A stretch of 64,000 nt of DNA from the NCBI RefSeq assembly GCF_000738675.1, contig NZ_JPUX01000002.1, positions 124,001 through 188,000 of the forward strand, read 5' to 3'. This stretch comes from Serratia nematodiphila DZ0503SBS1 (GTDB lineage: Bacteria; Pseudomonadota; Gammaproteobacteria; Enterobacterales; Enterobacteriaceae). Made by a program: the position numbers and the translations under genes. Positions 54,429 through 62,996 of this stretch are shown one piece after another. The notes beneath the pieces were generated by a model. The model worked only from the letters and a program-made list of their open reading frames with translations, searched no databases and was not told the DNA's origin. Every line of letters starts with the position of its first letter. Position 1 is the stretch's first letter.

Positions 54429-56253
54429 GCCCCCTTAACGCTGGCGAGATAGTCGCGCCAGCCGCCAAACTCAGTGATATCCGTGGCGCCTTCCAGCGCC
54501 CAGGCTTCGCAGATAAACCCCTTCACCCGCCGGCCGTCCGCCAGCAGCAGCGTGCCGATGCCCAATGGCGCCGGGATTTCCGCCACAAACTCGCCGAAAC
54601 GGGCCAGCGGGATGTCCCACAGCTCTACGCGGATCGCCGCCCCTGCGCCGCGCGCGCCAGCCCCGGCTTCGGCGGCTCGGTCTCGGCCAGCGCGTACAGG
54701 CGGTAACAGGGGGCGGTGACGGTTTGTTCCACCCGCACCGCGTCGCGCTGCGTCAGCTGGACGTTGAGCGGCATGCCGCTGAGGTGAGCGCCCACTACCG
54801 CCAAACGCACGTGTCCCGAAGACGGGGCCAGCGCCGGCTGCGGCGGCAATGCCCGGCCGATAGCGCCGAGCGGCAAGGCGCATTGCCGTTGCCAGCGCAG
54901 GCCAAACGCCGCCAGCGCCCGGTCATGCCAGGCGGGCGCAATCAGGGTGATGCCCGCCGGCAGGCCGTCTTCGCGCAGCGGCCCCGGCAGCGCCAGCGCG
55001 CTCAGATCGGCCAGGTTGGTGAAATTGGTGTAAGTGCCGAACTGCGAATTGAACAGCACCGGTTCCTGCGCCATCTCCGCCAGGGTGCGGATAGTGGGCG
55101 CGGTCGGCACCACCAGCGCGTCAAACGGCGCCAGCCGCTGGGCGATCTGCCGCGCCAGCTCGGCGCGCAGGTATTCCGCCTTGTAGGCGTCGCAGGCGCT
55201 GTAGCCGAGGCCGTTGCCAACGATGCCGCGCACCACCGGATCGATGGCCTGCGGGCTCGCTTCCAGCACCTGCTCAATCGCCACGGTGCGCTCCGCCACC
55301 CAGGGGCCGTAATACAGCTGTTCCGCCAGGGTGCGAAACGGCGCGAAATCGAGGGGTTCCAGCGTGGCGCCGCCCGCCTGCAGCTGCGCCAGCGCACGAT
55401 GAAACGCCCGCTCGGCCTGCACGTCGCCGAAAAACTCCAGCTGGGCGGGAACGGCAAAACGCGGCGCGGCGGGGATATCCGCCGGCGCGGTATGCGGATC
55501 GGCACGAGAATACGGGTCTGCCGCGTCAAAGCCGCTCGCCAGCTCCGCCACCTGCGCGGCATCGGCCACCGTCAACGCGAAGACCGACACCGTATCGTTC
55601 AACCGGCAGGCCGGCACCACGCCGCGGTTGGACAACCGCCCTTTGGTCGGCTTCAGCCCGACGATGTTGTTGAACCCGGCAGGCACGCGCCCCGAACCGG
55701 CGGTATCGGTGCCCAGCGCGAACGGCACCAGGCCGCGCGCCACCACCGAAGCGGAGCCGGAGCTGGAACCGCCGCTGACGTAACGGCTGTCGAAGCTGTT
55801 GACCACCGCGCCATAAGGTGAGCGGGTGCCCACCAACCCGGTAGCGAACTGGTCGAGGTTGGTTTTACCGAGGGCGATCGCCCCGGCGGCGCGCAGGTGG
55901 GCGACCACGGTGGCGTCCGCCGCGGCCTGATAGGTGAACGCCGGGCACGCGGCGCTGGTCGGCCAGCCGCCGACGTCGATATTGTCTTTGATGGCAAAGG
56001 GCACGCCGAACAGCGGCAGGCGGCTGAGATCGCCGGCGACCGCCTCAAGCCTCTGCGCGAGCTGCCGATACTGCTGCTCGCGCTGCGCCGGCGTGGCGAG
56101 ATACAGCCAGGCGTTATCGTCCGGGTTCAGGCCGGCGACCAGCGTTTCGATCGTCGCACTGACGCAGGCAAGGCGCTCGCCCGCCGGACGGGTTTGATAA
56201 TGGTGCTGCCATTCACTGAGGGTAAAACCGCACGCTTCAACAGGTTCGCTCAT
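54425..56253 (-). pseudogene. atzF: allophanate hydrolase, broken by a one-base frameshift
   Basis: Frame one gives an amidase-type domain (AIKDNIDVGGWPTSAACPAF, then VSGGSSSGSASVVARGLVPF, catalytic Ser-cis-Ser-Lys) that ends early at 54625 after [14 protein letters not shown]. The conserved C-terminal domain ([20 protein letters not shown], then [34 protein letters not shown]) lies in the neighbouring frame up to 54425. One added G at the C4 run 54640-54643 restores about 609 aa, the normal size. The enzyme hydrolyses allophanate to ammonia and CO2; the amidase half alone may retain activity. Start 56253 is supported by the upstream sigma-54 promoter. Confidence 0.85.
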
Positions 56254-56293
56254 CGGCTGAATTCCATCTGGTACACAAGATGGGATCCAACAG

Positions 56294-56309
56294 AGCAACC
56301 GGCGTGCCA
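56294..56309 (-). promoter_or_regulatory. sigma-54 (-24/-12) promoter of the urea operon
   Basis: On the minus strand TGGCACG-CCGG-TTGCT matches the sigma-54 consensus at every defined position. Transcription should begin near 56284, 31 bases before ATG 56253. This also rules out a TTG start at 56310, which would lie within the promoter. NtrC control in nitrogen limitation is the natural inference. Confidence 0.88.
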
Positions 56310-56370
56310 ATTTTTAATCTCATGATTTCAATAAATTATAATTAAAACTTATGACAGCGGCGGCAAACGG

Positions 56371-56391
56371 GCTGCACCAGCGGTGCGCAGC
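56371..56391. promoter_or_regulatory. NtrC-like dyad upstream of the urea operon
   Basis: TGCACC (56373-56378), AGC, GGTGCG (56382-56387) resembles the NtrC half-sites TGCACC-N5-GGTGCA, but with a 3-base spacer and one mismatch. It is about 65-80 bp upstream of the sigma-54 promoter across an A/T-rich stretch. It may be a degenerate enhancer or a site for the GntR regulator. Confidence 0.4.
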
Positions 56392-56430
56392 GGGAGAACA
56401 AAAAGAGTGCAATGGCGGGATGACGCAGAG

Positions 56431-56461
56431 GAAAAAACGGGGCGGCGACACTCGCCGCCCC
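56431..56461 (-). terminator. rho-independent terminator of the tailspike-like gene
   Basis: Stem GGGGCGGCGA (56439-56448) and TCGCCGCCCC (56452-56461) pairs perfectly around a 3-base loop. In the minus-strand transcript it follows the stop at 56508 by 46 bases and ends in GUUUUUUCC. Confidence 0.9.
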
Positions 56462-56507
56462 GGAAGGATGATATGGATAGGTCAGCCATCAGCCGCAAGT
56501 TCAGTAC

Positions 56508-59500
56508 CTACCATGTGGTGAGCGCCACCCTTCTCCAGGTATTGGCCGCCGTGCAAACATAAAAGAATGCGGAGTCTGCCGACCATTGGCCTATTTTACC
56601 GGGCGCAACGGCCGAAGCGGGGACGGCAACTCTGACACCTACGGGATCTCCGTTCACGTTCGCTGAATCATAAATATTCAACACTTTTATGTGGCCAGAG
56701 GAGAATTGGTTATTCGGCCCACCAATAGGGTAAGCGCCGTTACCGGCAGGATAAACGCCATTGTCAGCGACCGTTAACTGCTTAGTGTACAACCCGCTCC
56801 ATTTGAATGAGGGCTGTCCTAAGGCTGTCGCGATATCCTTCTGCGGCGAAAAATCAGCAGGGGAGATGGATACGCCGCTGCTGGTCGTATTGTTATTCGC
56901 GCCAAGCGTAAACTTAGGTGCAAAACTAATGAAAGAAGCCCCGTCCTGAGCCAACCTGACGCCCGGTTCAAACCCCTGAAGGTTATTGCCTGGAGAAATA
57001 CCGCCAAAGTAATGATAGTTGGTACTTCCCCCTCTGGCTGCATAGAACAGGTTATCGGAGTCGCCCTTGATGCCATGGAAAATCGCCGGATAAGCGCCAT
57101 TACTGGCCCTGTCCGCCAAGGACCACGGAAGCTGCCTTGGAGCCATATCGGCGATTGCCGCGTTGGCGAATCTTGTCGTATTGCTCATCATGTTATCAAA
57201 CACAAATGCCGCCGCAATGCCGTTTACCGGCTCTGCCGCCACATTGTAAGTGGTAGTACTCACGTTATAGAAACCGCCTCGACATTCAAAAGTGCTTCCA
57301 TCACTCTGAAGAATGGCTTCACCTTCGCAAGTAAACTGCCCCAGGATGTTATCGGTGTTGGTCCGGGTGAGTTTGATCGCCGTTGCGCCGACGCCGCCGA
57401 ACAGGTGGATATAGCAGAAACCGTTGTACCAGGTTGCTCTGTTGGCGTTTCCTCTCAGCTCCAGCCCCACGCCGGCATCCATATTTGTGCCGCCATCGCC
57501 CGGATTGCCGGAAACTTTGATCTGACATTGAATTTCATGGAACCCCACGCCGTGGAAGGAGCTATCCCCGCCATTGCTTTCCATCAAGATGTTCGACAAG
57601 CCACGGTGGAACCGGCAAGAGTGAAAACTGACGAACTCGGTAAACGCACCGGCATAGCCGTTCAACAGATGTAGGTTCACAAAAAACTTCATAATCAGCA
57701 ATCTTTCATGCCGCATGAAGCAGGAACCATTAATCCGATAGCCGGTGCCCGTATATAACGCGCCCTTGGCCGGCGTAATCGTCAGGTCGCTGATATATCT
57801 GTTGGTATGGATCCCGGAACCGCCTTTCGACTCAAAACACGCATGATCATTAGACGTCGGCTTAAAGAAGAATTTTGTACTAATCCAATTTTCACCCTCT
57901 ATCGCAATGCCTTTATCTCCGGTGTAGTTTTCTCCCCCTAAATTTAACGTATCCGTAATGTAATAGTTGCCGGCAGGCACATAGAGCTTCTTGCAGCCTT
58001 GGCTAATCGCATAAGCGATAGCCTGTTTAAATGCCTGCGTATCATCCGTACCAACGCCAGCGAGATCATTCCAATCACCCTTCGCGCCGAACATCTGCGG
58101 GGTAATGTGGGCCACGCCTTCGTTCGGGAAGGAATACTGAATGAGTTGATTGCCCGTCACCCCAGCAATCGTAGAGAGAATAGGTTTAAAAGCGCAATCC
58201 CAGGCGTTCTTGCCAATGAGGGTCGTTTCGTCAAATTCCCCGCCTAACTCCAGCGCCCGAGCAGGCGCAGCCAGTTTAATCACATTCCCTTCAATAATGG
58301 CGTTTTTCCCATTCAAGAAACGGATATAACCAAACCCAGAGTCCGTCACCCGATTGCCGGAAAACACCGTACGGTCGCCATACAACTTGATCCATACCTG
58401 ACTGGCGCCCCATCCGGAGTTGGTTATCTTATTGCCGGTCATCACGCAGCTATTAGCGAACAGGGCAACCTTGCAGTTATTGATAATATTGCCTGAAAGG
58501 GTCGCCTCCGTTGCGGCAATGCCATTGAAGGCCGACGTCGTGGAGGTACCACAGAAATTTAAAAAGTTATCTGCGATAACAGACTCCGTGACAGAAATAT
58601 CATTGTTACCATGATAATCGATGCCATTCTCAACGGTATCCTCAACGTGATTCCCGATAATTCGGGAATTATTCGTAGGAATTTTGGTGGGGTTATTTAC
58701 TAAGGAATAGTCTATCTGAATGCCGAACCTTTCGATCGTCTTGATGTAGTTATTAGAGATATTAATGTCACTGATTCCACCCAGCGCGATGCCATAGCTG
58801 GTATTAACAATATGGTTATTGGCAACGGTCAGGTTAGTAAATGAATGAGGCGTGCCGGTCACCTCGTTATTGAGCGTCACCCCGCCCCCTCTTTGCGTGT
58901 GCCCTGCCCCTGCCGGTTTCGCAGGCTTGTGCCCATCGTGAATATGATTGTTCACGATTAAGATGTCATAAGCCTCTCTGTTCACACCCGTTTTCAGCAG
59001 GATCCCATCACCCTGGTGATTCGTCAGCTCGTTATTCTGGATCGTAATATGGCGGCCGCCACGAACCGCGATAGGTTCCTCTCCCAAATCTTTAAGTAAA
59101 TTGTTCTCAAGGGTAACTGACGTACAGTCAGAAAGGCCCAAAGCATCAGTATGCATACTGATGACACAATTTCTCACGGTGAAGTTTTCACAACGGGTGA
59201 AAGCCATGCCGGTACACGCGCGTGTGGCATACCACCAAATAGGATCTGTATCTTTCTGAGTCACCTTTCTCGTAATCCTCAGATCTTCCACGATGAAATT
59301 CGACTGTTCAACGGTATTAAAAATGTTGATTTGAGGCGTATCGTCATCCAGGTGAATTTCACCACCGCCATAAATATGGCAGTTGCTGGGGATCTGCAGA
59401 GGCTGCCAAGCCGAACCCAACGTCAACCGATAGACATTCGCCATTCTGACCTGGCGTTTTTTCATCGATTTAGCGGCGTCAATCGCCACTTTAGCGAACA

Positions 59501-59651
59501 TGGCGCTAACAGCATCTCGATCATCGGCCAGGCCATCGCCTACGGCGCCAAACTGTTCAGGGGTATATTCAGCGAATTCGCCGCCGTCATTGACCTGAGC
59601 TGCGGTATTTTTTGTGTTGAACTGCGGATCTTCTTTTGACATTTGAGCCAT
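56508..59651 (-). CDS. tailspike-like double beta-helix protein (pectate-lyase-superfamily)
   Basis: The 1047-aa protein has two pectate-lyase-3/tailspike modules, each opening with the same N-terminal signature: YTPEQFGAVGDGLADDRDAV (about residue 28) and ITPQMFGAKGDWNDLAGVGT (about 513). Each is followed by Asn-rich beta-helix coils (TVRNCVISMHTDALGLSDCT). The last 40 residues (PASAVAPGKIGQWSADSAFF, then VCTAANTWRRVALTTW) match a module common at the ends of phage tail and capsid-decoration proteins. No signal peptide is visible. Base composition is more A/T-rich than neighbours. It may be a phage remnant or a secreted polysaccharide-degrading enzyme. Confidence 0.8.
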   Translation of the reverse strand: MAQMSKEDPQFNTKNTAAQVNDGGEFAEYTPEQFGAVGDGLADDRDAVSAMFAKVAIDAAKSMKKRQVRMANVYRLTLGSAWQPLQIPSNCHIYGGGEIHLDDDTPQINIFNTVEQSNFIVEDLRITRKVTQKDTDPIWWYATRACTGMAFTRCENFTVRNCVISMHTDALGLSDCTSVTLENNLLKDLGEEPIAVRGGRHITIQNNELTNHQGDGILLKTGVNREAYDILIVNNHIHDGHKPAKPAGAGHTQRGGGVTLNNEVTGTPHSFTNLTVANNHIVNTSYGIALGGISDINISNNYIKTIERFGIQIDYSLVNNPTKIPTNNSRIIGNHVEDTVENGIDYHGNNDISVTESVIADNFLNFCGTSTTSAFNGIAATEATLSGNIINNCKVALFANSCVMTGNKITNSGWGASQVWIKLYGDRTVFSGNRVTDSGFGYIRFLNGKNAIIEGNVIKLAAPARALELGGEFDETTLIGKNAWDCAFKPILSTIAGVTGNQLIQYSFPNEGVAHITPQMFGAKGDWNDLAGVGTDDTQAFKQAIAYAISQGCKKLYVPAGNYYITDTLNLGGENYTGDKGIAIEGENWISTKFFFKPTSNDHACFESKGGSGIHTNRYISDLTITPAKGALYTGTGYRINGSCFMRHERLLIMKFFVNLHLLNGYAGAFTEFVSFHSCRFHRGLSNILMESNGGDSSFHGVGFHEIQCQIKVSGNPGDGGTNMDAGVGLELRGNANRATWYNGFCYIHLFGGVGATAIKLTRTNTDNILGQFTCEGEAILQSDGSTFECRGGFYNVSTTTYNVAAEPVNGIAAAFVFDNMMSNTTRFANAAIADMAPRQLPWSLADRASNGAYPAIFHGIKGDSDNLFYAARGGSTNYHYFGGISPGNNLQGFEPGVRLAQDGASFISFAPKFTLGANNNTTSSGVSISPADFSPQKDIATALGQPSFKWSGLYTKQLTVADNGVYPAGNGAYPIGGPNNQFSSGHIKVLNIYDSANVNGDPVGVRVAVPASAVAPGKIGQWSADSAFFYVCTAANTWRRVALTTW

Positions 59652-59825
59652 TGAATTACTCCTCTGGATTTTACGTTTCAATCGACATTGAACGAACCCT
59701 GGAAAAGTAACCGGATGGGCGGCACGCCCTCCATCGATGACGGATGGCTGAGGGCCTGTACAACAACGGCGGGCGGGAGAGCGGCAGTAAAAGACCACCT
59801 CCTGAGGAGGTGGCTTTACACGACG

Positions 59826-59840
59826 CCCCCTAAAAGGGGG
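59826..59840 (-). terminator. hairpin after the IS200 transposase gene
   Basis: CCCCC-TAAAA-GGGGG forms a perfect 5-bp G/C stem 11 bases downstream of the tnpA stop, within the element. It could end the transposase transcript or belong to the left-end structure. Confidence 0.5.
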
Positions 59841-59851
59841 CCATTTTCGAG

Positions 59852-60289
59852 TTAATCCTGCAACAGCTCCATCTGCTGTTCGATCTCTTGGTCCTTCTTA
59901 TCCTGATACTTCACGTATCGCCTGATAATTTCTTCGTTTACCCCTACCGTATCGACAAAGTATCCCCTTGCCCAAAAATGATTGCCCCACAACTTCTTTC
60001 GTATATGTGGGAAACGATTGTAAAGCCGGATTGCACTGCGTCCTTTCAGGACGCCCATCAACGTCGAAATCGATAGCTTCGGGGGGACTATCACGACCAG
60101 ATGCACATGATCTGGCTGAATATTTAGCTCAAGAACTTCACAGTCCTTCATGTTGCAGAGGATATAAATTGTTCGGTAGAGCTCTTTGCCCACCTTGTCG
60201 CGGAGGATTTTAAATCGATACTTTGGCGTCCAAACCAGGTGGTATTTGCAACGCCAGAACACATGTGATGAACTCCTGTATAAACCCAT
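59852..60289 (-). CDS. tnpA: IS200-type HUH transposase TnpA
   Basis: The 145-aa Y1 transposase starts MGLYRSSSHVFWRCKYHLVW (position 60289). It has the HUH motif at 61-63 (PDHVHLVVIVPP) and the catalytic tyrosine Y125 in RRYVKYQ. All catalytic residues are present, so the element may be active. No TnpB partner is present, as in IS200 itself. A longer frame to 60340 is open but would be outside the family size. Confidence 0.92.
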   Translation of the reverse strand: MGLYRSSSHVFWRCKYHLVWTPKYRFKILRDKVGKELYRTIYILCNMKDCEVLELNIQPDHVHLVVIVPPKLSISTLMGVLKGRSAIRLYNRFPHIRKKLWGNHFWARGYFVDTVGVNEEIIRRYVKYQDKKDQEIEQQMELLQD

Positions 60290-60411
60290 GTTGGTGATTT
60301 CCTTCTTACTTGTGGTGAGTAAGCTGGAATATTCCGGCATGGGTTTCCTTCAGGCTAGAGCCTCACAGGTTCAATCACCACCTCCTTAGGAGGTGGTTTA
60401 AGGCTTACAAT

Positions 60412-60439
60412 AAAAAAGGCGCAACCTTGCGATTGCGCC
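60412..60439 (-). terminator. rho-independent terminator of yehS
   Basis: GGCGCAA (60418-60424) and TTGCGCC (60433-60439) form a 7-bp stem with an 8-base loop. In the minus-strand transcript UUUUUUA follows. It lies 24 bases after the yehS stop; the IS element ends just beyond it. Confidence 0.88.
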
Positions 60440-60462
60440 TGATGTTCGATGAACGCTGCGCG

Positions 60463-60927
60463 TTACTCGCCGCGAACGCGCTGCGCCAGCCCTTTGAGGA
60501 AGTAGCGCAGCATCTGATCGCCGCACGGGCGGTAGTTCTTGGTGCCCTCTTTGCGGAACAGCGCGCTCAGCTCCGGCTTGGAGATGCGGAAATCCACCGC
60601 GGTGAAAATCTGGTGCATGTCGGTGTCTTTCAGCTCGAACGCCACGCGCAGCTTTTTCAGCACCAGGTTGTTGGTGATTGGCAGCTCAACCGCCGGCGCC
60701 GGGAACTTGTCGTCCTTGCCGCGTTTGAAGAACACCAGGCCGTTGAGGAAGTGCGCCATCACTTCGTCCGGGCACTTCTCGTAGCCCGGCTCGCCTTCTT
60801 TGATCACGTAAGCGTCCATCGCCGACACCGCCACCTCGAAATCGTCCAGTTTGATAATCTCGACCATTTTGGCGTTGTTAATGCTCAGCATATAGCGCAC
60901 GCTGCGCAGCACGTCGTTGTTCATCAT
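60463..60927 (-). CDS. yehS: DUF1456 protein YehS
   Basis: The 154-aa protein (start MMNNDVLRSVRYMLSINNAK) has two repeated DUF1456 units, each with a pattern like LRSVRYMLSINNAKMVEIIK and the second from NNLVLKKLRVAFELKDTDMH. E. coli YehS is 156 aa. The function is unknown; it is cytosolic, without TM segments. Start 60927 or 60924 (two adjacent ATG codons). Its terminator follows. Confidence 0.92.
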   Translation of the reverse strand: MMNNDVLRSVRYMLSINNAKMVEIIKLDDFEVAVSAMDAYVIKEGEPGYEKCPDEVMAHFLNGLVFFKRGKDDKFPAPAVELPITNNLVLKKLRVAFELKDTDMHQIFTAVDFRISKPELSALFRKEGTKNYRPCGDQMLRYFLKGLAQRVRGE

Positions 60928-60985
60928 GGGATTGCATTGCCTTTACTTGTCTAACGGGGACGTGCGCATTGTAAAAAAATGCCCC

Positions 60986-61109
60986 ATACCCAAAATAATT
61001 GGAGTTGCATCGCGGCGGCAAATTTGTAAGCCCCCGGAGCATAGTTAACTATGTGACCGGGGCGCGCAAATGCAGCCAACAAAGAGGCAGCTCCAAGTAT
61101 GACGGGTAT
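60986..61109. repeat. ERIC (IRU) enterobacterial repetitive element
   Basis: This 124-bp imperfect palindrome begins ATACCCAAAATAATTGGAGT, has the core CCCCCGGAGCATAGTTAACT then ATGTGACCGGGG, and ends CTCCAAGTATGACGGGTAT. Beginning, centre and end correspond to the ERIC consensus. It lies between phnE and yehS, outside coding sequence, as usual for these elements. Confidence 0.9.
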
Positions 61110-61110
61110 G

Positions 61111-61133
61111 GCCGCACACCTTGAATGTGCGGC
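61111..61133 (-). terminator. hairpin at the end of the phn operon
   Basis: GCCGCACA (61111-61118) and TGTGCGGC (61126-61133) pair perfectly around a 7-base loop. It lies 26 bases after the last phnE stop, without a T-tract, so it may stabilise the mRNA end rather than terminate. The ERIC element begins right after. Confidence 0.5.
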
Positions 61134-61158
61134 AGTATAGGGATCGGCAAGGGGTTTC

Positions 61159-62058
61159 TCAATCGATTTGGCTTTTTTGCTGATACAGCGGGATATCTTC
61201 GCCGATGATGTACTTGTTGCGCAGCAGCGAAGAGACCTTGTCCATGATCATCACCACCACCACCAGGATCAGGGTGATGAACATCACCACGTCCCAGTTC
61301 CACAGCCGCATGTTCTCCGCGTACACCAGGCCGATGCCGCCGGCGCCGACGAAGCCCAGCACCGCCGCAGAGCGGGTGTTGGATTCGATCTGGTACAGGC
61401 TGAGCGCCAGAAAGGTGGGGAACGACTGAGTGAAGATGCCGTAGCGGTGCTTCTGCAACCCGTTGGCGCCTACCGCCGTCAGGCCGCGGCTCGGGGACTT
61501 GTCCACCGCCTCGTGCCCTTCGGCGTACAGTTTTCCCAGCAGCCCGACGTCCTGCATCACGATAGCCAACACCCCGGCCAGCGGCCCCATGCCGACGGCG
61601 CGCACGAAGATCAGCCCCCAGATCGCCATATCGATACCGCGCAGCACGTCGAGCAAGCGGCGCACCAGCACGGAGATCGGCCGCAGCAATGGCGTCGACA
61701 TCACGTTGCGCGCGGCGAAGAACGACAGCGGCAGCGCGATCAGCGACGCGGTGATGGTGCCGGCGAACACGATGGCGATGGTGATGCCAATCTGCTGGAA
61801 GTAGTACATGAACGGCCAGTTGGCGAAGTCATGCCAGACGAACATGCGCAGGAAATAGCGTCCCAGCTGCTGGCAGCCGTTGATAAACTGCGGCCAGCTA
61901 ATGCCGAAGACCAGGAAGAAGAACACGTAGTACAGCACGATCGCCAAGGCGATCAGGCCGACGGTGCGCAGGTAACGCCCCTGCTGCGCGAAGATCGCCG
62001 GATGCTGCTGTTTTAGCTGGCGCAGCGTTTCCGCCGACGCCGGAGTGCCCGCTGTCAT
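61159..62058 (-). CDS. phnE: phosphonate ABC transporter permease PhnE (second)
   Basis: The 299-aa inner-membrane permease has the EAA-type loop LTAVGANGLQKHRYGIFTQS and the family-typical RSAAVLGFVGAGGIGLVYAE. About six hydrophobic segments are visible. It overlaps the other phnE by 4 bp, and the two presumably form a heterodimer for PhnC and PhnD. It is the last gene of phnC-D-E-E. Confidence 0.93.
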   Translation of the reverse strand: MTAGTPASAETLRQLKQQHPAIFAQQGRYLRTVGLIALAIVLYYVFFFLVFGISWPQFINGCQQLGRYFLRMFVWHDFANWPFMYYFQQIGITIAIVFAGTITASLIALPLSFFAARNVMSTPLLRPISVLVRRLLDVLRGIDMAIWGLIFVRAVGMGPLAGVLAIVMQDVGLLGKLYAEGHEAVDKSPSRGLTAVGANGLQKHRYGIFTQSFPTFLALSLYQIESNTRSAAVLGFVGAGGIGLVYAENMRLWNWDVVMFITLILVVVVMIMDKVSSLLRNKYIIGEDIPLYQQKSQID

Positions 62059-62957
62059 TTTGCCCCCTCCACCACGCGCTTGCGCAGCTCGCCTGACACG
62101 TAGTCGAGCACGGAAACCACCACGATGATCAGCAGCAGCGTCATGCTGACCTGATCGTAGCGGTCGAGTTTAATGTTGGTCATCAGCTCCTGGCCGATGC
62201 CGCCCGCCCCCACCAGCCCCAAAATGGTCGACTGGCGAAAGTTGATCTCCAGCCGCATGAAGCTGTAGGAGAGAAACACCGGCTTCACCTGCGGCCACAG
62301 GCCAAAGCGCATGCGCTGCAGCGGCGTGGCGCCGCAGGCCGCCAGCCCGCGCACCGGTTTGTTGGAGGCGGTTTCGATCGATTCGTAGAACAACTTGGTC
62401 AGGCTGCCGATGGTGTGCAGCGCCAGCGCCAGGAAGCCGGGAATGGCGCCGATGCCGAACGCCATCACGAACATCACCGCCCACGCCAGCTCCGGCATGG
62501 TGCGCAAGAACGCCACCAGCGTGCGGATCGCCAGCCGCACCGAGGCCGGGGTATAAGTGTTGCCGGCCGCCAGAAACGCCAGCACGGTCGCTACCAGCAC
62601 CGAAAAAATGGTCGCCGCCAGCGCCAGCTGCAGGGTCTCCCAGATCAGCGGCAGCTGGATGTTCAGGCGATAGCCCCAATAGGCCAGCGAGCCTTCGGTG
62701 CGCCCGTCGGCGAACAGCAGGTGCCAGTGCAGCGTCGGCACGGTTTCGGCCAAATAGTCGAAGAAGTGCGGAATAGACACCCAGACGGTGTGCAGGTTGA
62801 ACTCGGCGAAGTTGCCGGCGCCCAGGTACAGCACCACCAGCCCGAGCGACCACAGCAGCGCTTCGCGCTTTTGCTTGCGGCGGATCCGTTGGTAATAGTG
62901 TGCGAAATCGGTATTCAAAACAGGTCTTCCATCGTTATGGAACAAGGGGTTCAGCAT
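62055..62957 (-). CDS. phnE: phosphonate ABC transporter permease PhnE (first)
   Basis: The 300-aa permease has the EAA-type loop LAACGATPLQRMRFGLWPQV and FRQSTILGLVGAGGIGQELM. The start at 62957 (MLNPLFHNDGRPVL) has AAGGGG six bases before it; the ATG at 62972 has no RBS. The RBS and start codon lie inside a 26-bp perfect palindrome, so initiation is probably structure-controlled. It follows phnD by 39 bp. Confidence 0.93.
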   Translation of the reverse strand: MLNPLFHNDGRPVLNTDFAHYYQRIRRKQKREALLWSLGLVVLYLGAGNFAEFNLHTVWVSIPHFFDYLAETVPTLHWHLLFADGRTEGSLAYWGYRLNIQLPLIWETLQLALAATIFSVLVATVLAFLAAGNTYTPASVRLAIRTLVAFLRTMPELAWAVMFVMAFGIGAIPGFLALALHTIGSLTKLFYESIETASNKPVRGLAACGATPLQRMRFGLWPQVKPVFLSYSFMRLEINFRQSTILGLVGAGGIGQELMTNIKLDRYDQVSMTLLLIIVVVSVLDYVSGELRKRVVEGAK

Positions 62958-62969
62958 GCTGAACCCCTT
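62944..62969 (-). promoter_or_regulatory. 26-bp perfect palindrome over the phnE RBS and start codon
   Basis: The two 13-base halves (62944-62956 and 62957-62969) are exact complements, so the minus-strand mRNA can form an 11-bp stem with a CAUG loop. The Shine-Dalgarno AAGGGG is locked in the 5' arm, the AUG lies in the loop, and codons 2-5 of phnE form the 3' arm. It would keep permease synthesis below that of PhnD. Confidence 0.75.
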
Positions 62970-62996
62970 CATTCGGGCGGCCGAGGCAGCCGGGAA

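Larger units (their letters stand above)
59795..60396 (-). mobile_element. IS200/IS605-type insertion sequence
   Basis: Near-identical hairpins mark the ends: CCACCTC-CTGAG-GAGGTGG (59795-59813) and CCACCTC-CTTAG-GAGGTGG (60378-60396), in the same orientation, as expected for the single-strand transposition of this family. The transposase reading frame lies between them. The exact ends may be a few bases outside. It sits between the tailspike-like gene and the yehS terminator. There are no terminal inverted repeats or target duplications in this family. Confidence 0.85.

Noticed and set aside
56253..56310. A TTG start at 56310 for allophanate hydrolase, adding 19 residues.
   Set aside because: It would begin within the sigma-54 promoter, upstream of the expected transcript start.
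56508..60400. A prophage.
   Set aside because: Only one tailspike-like gene and one IS element are present, with no integrase, capsid, portal, terminase or lysis gene.
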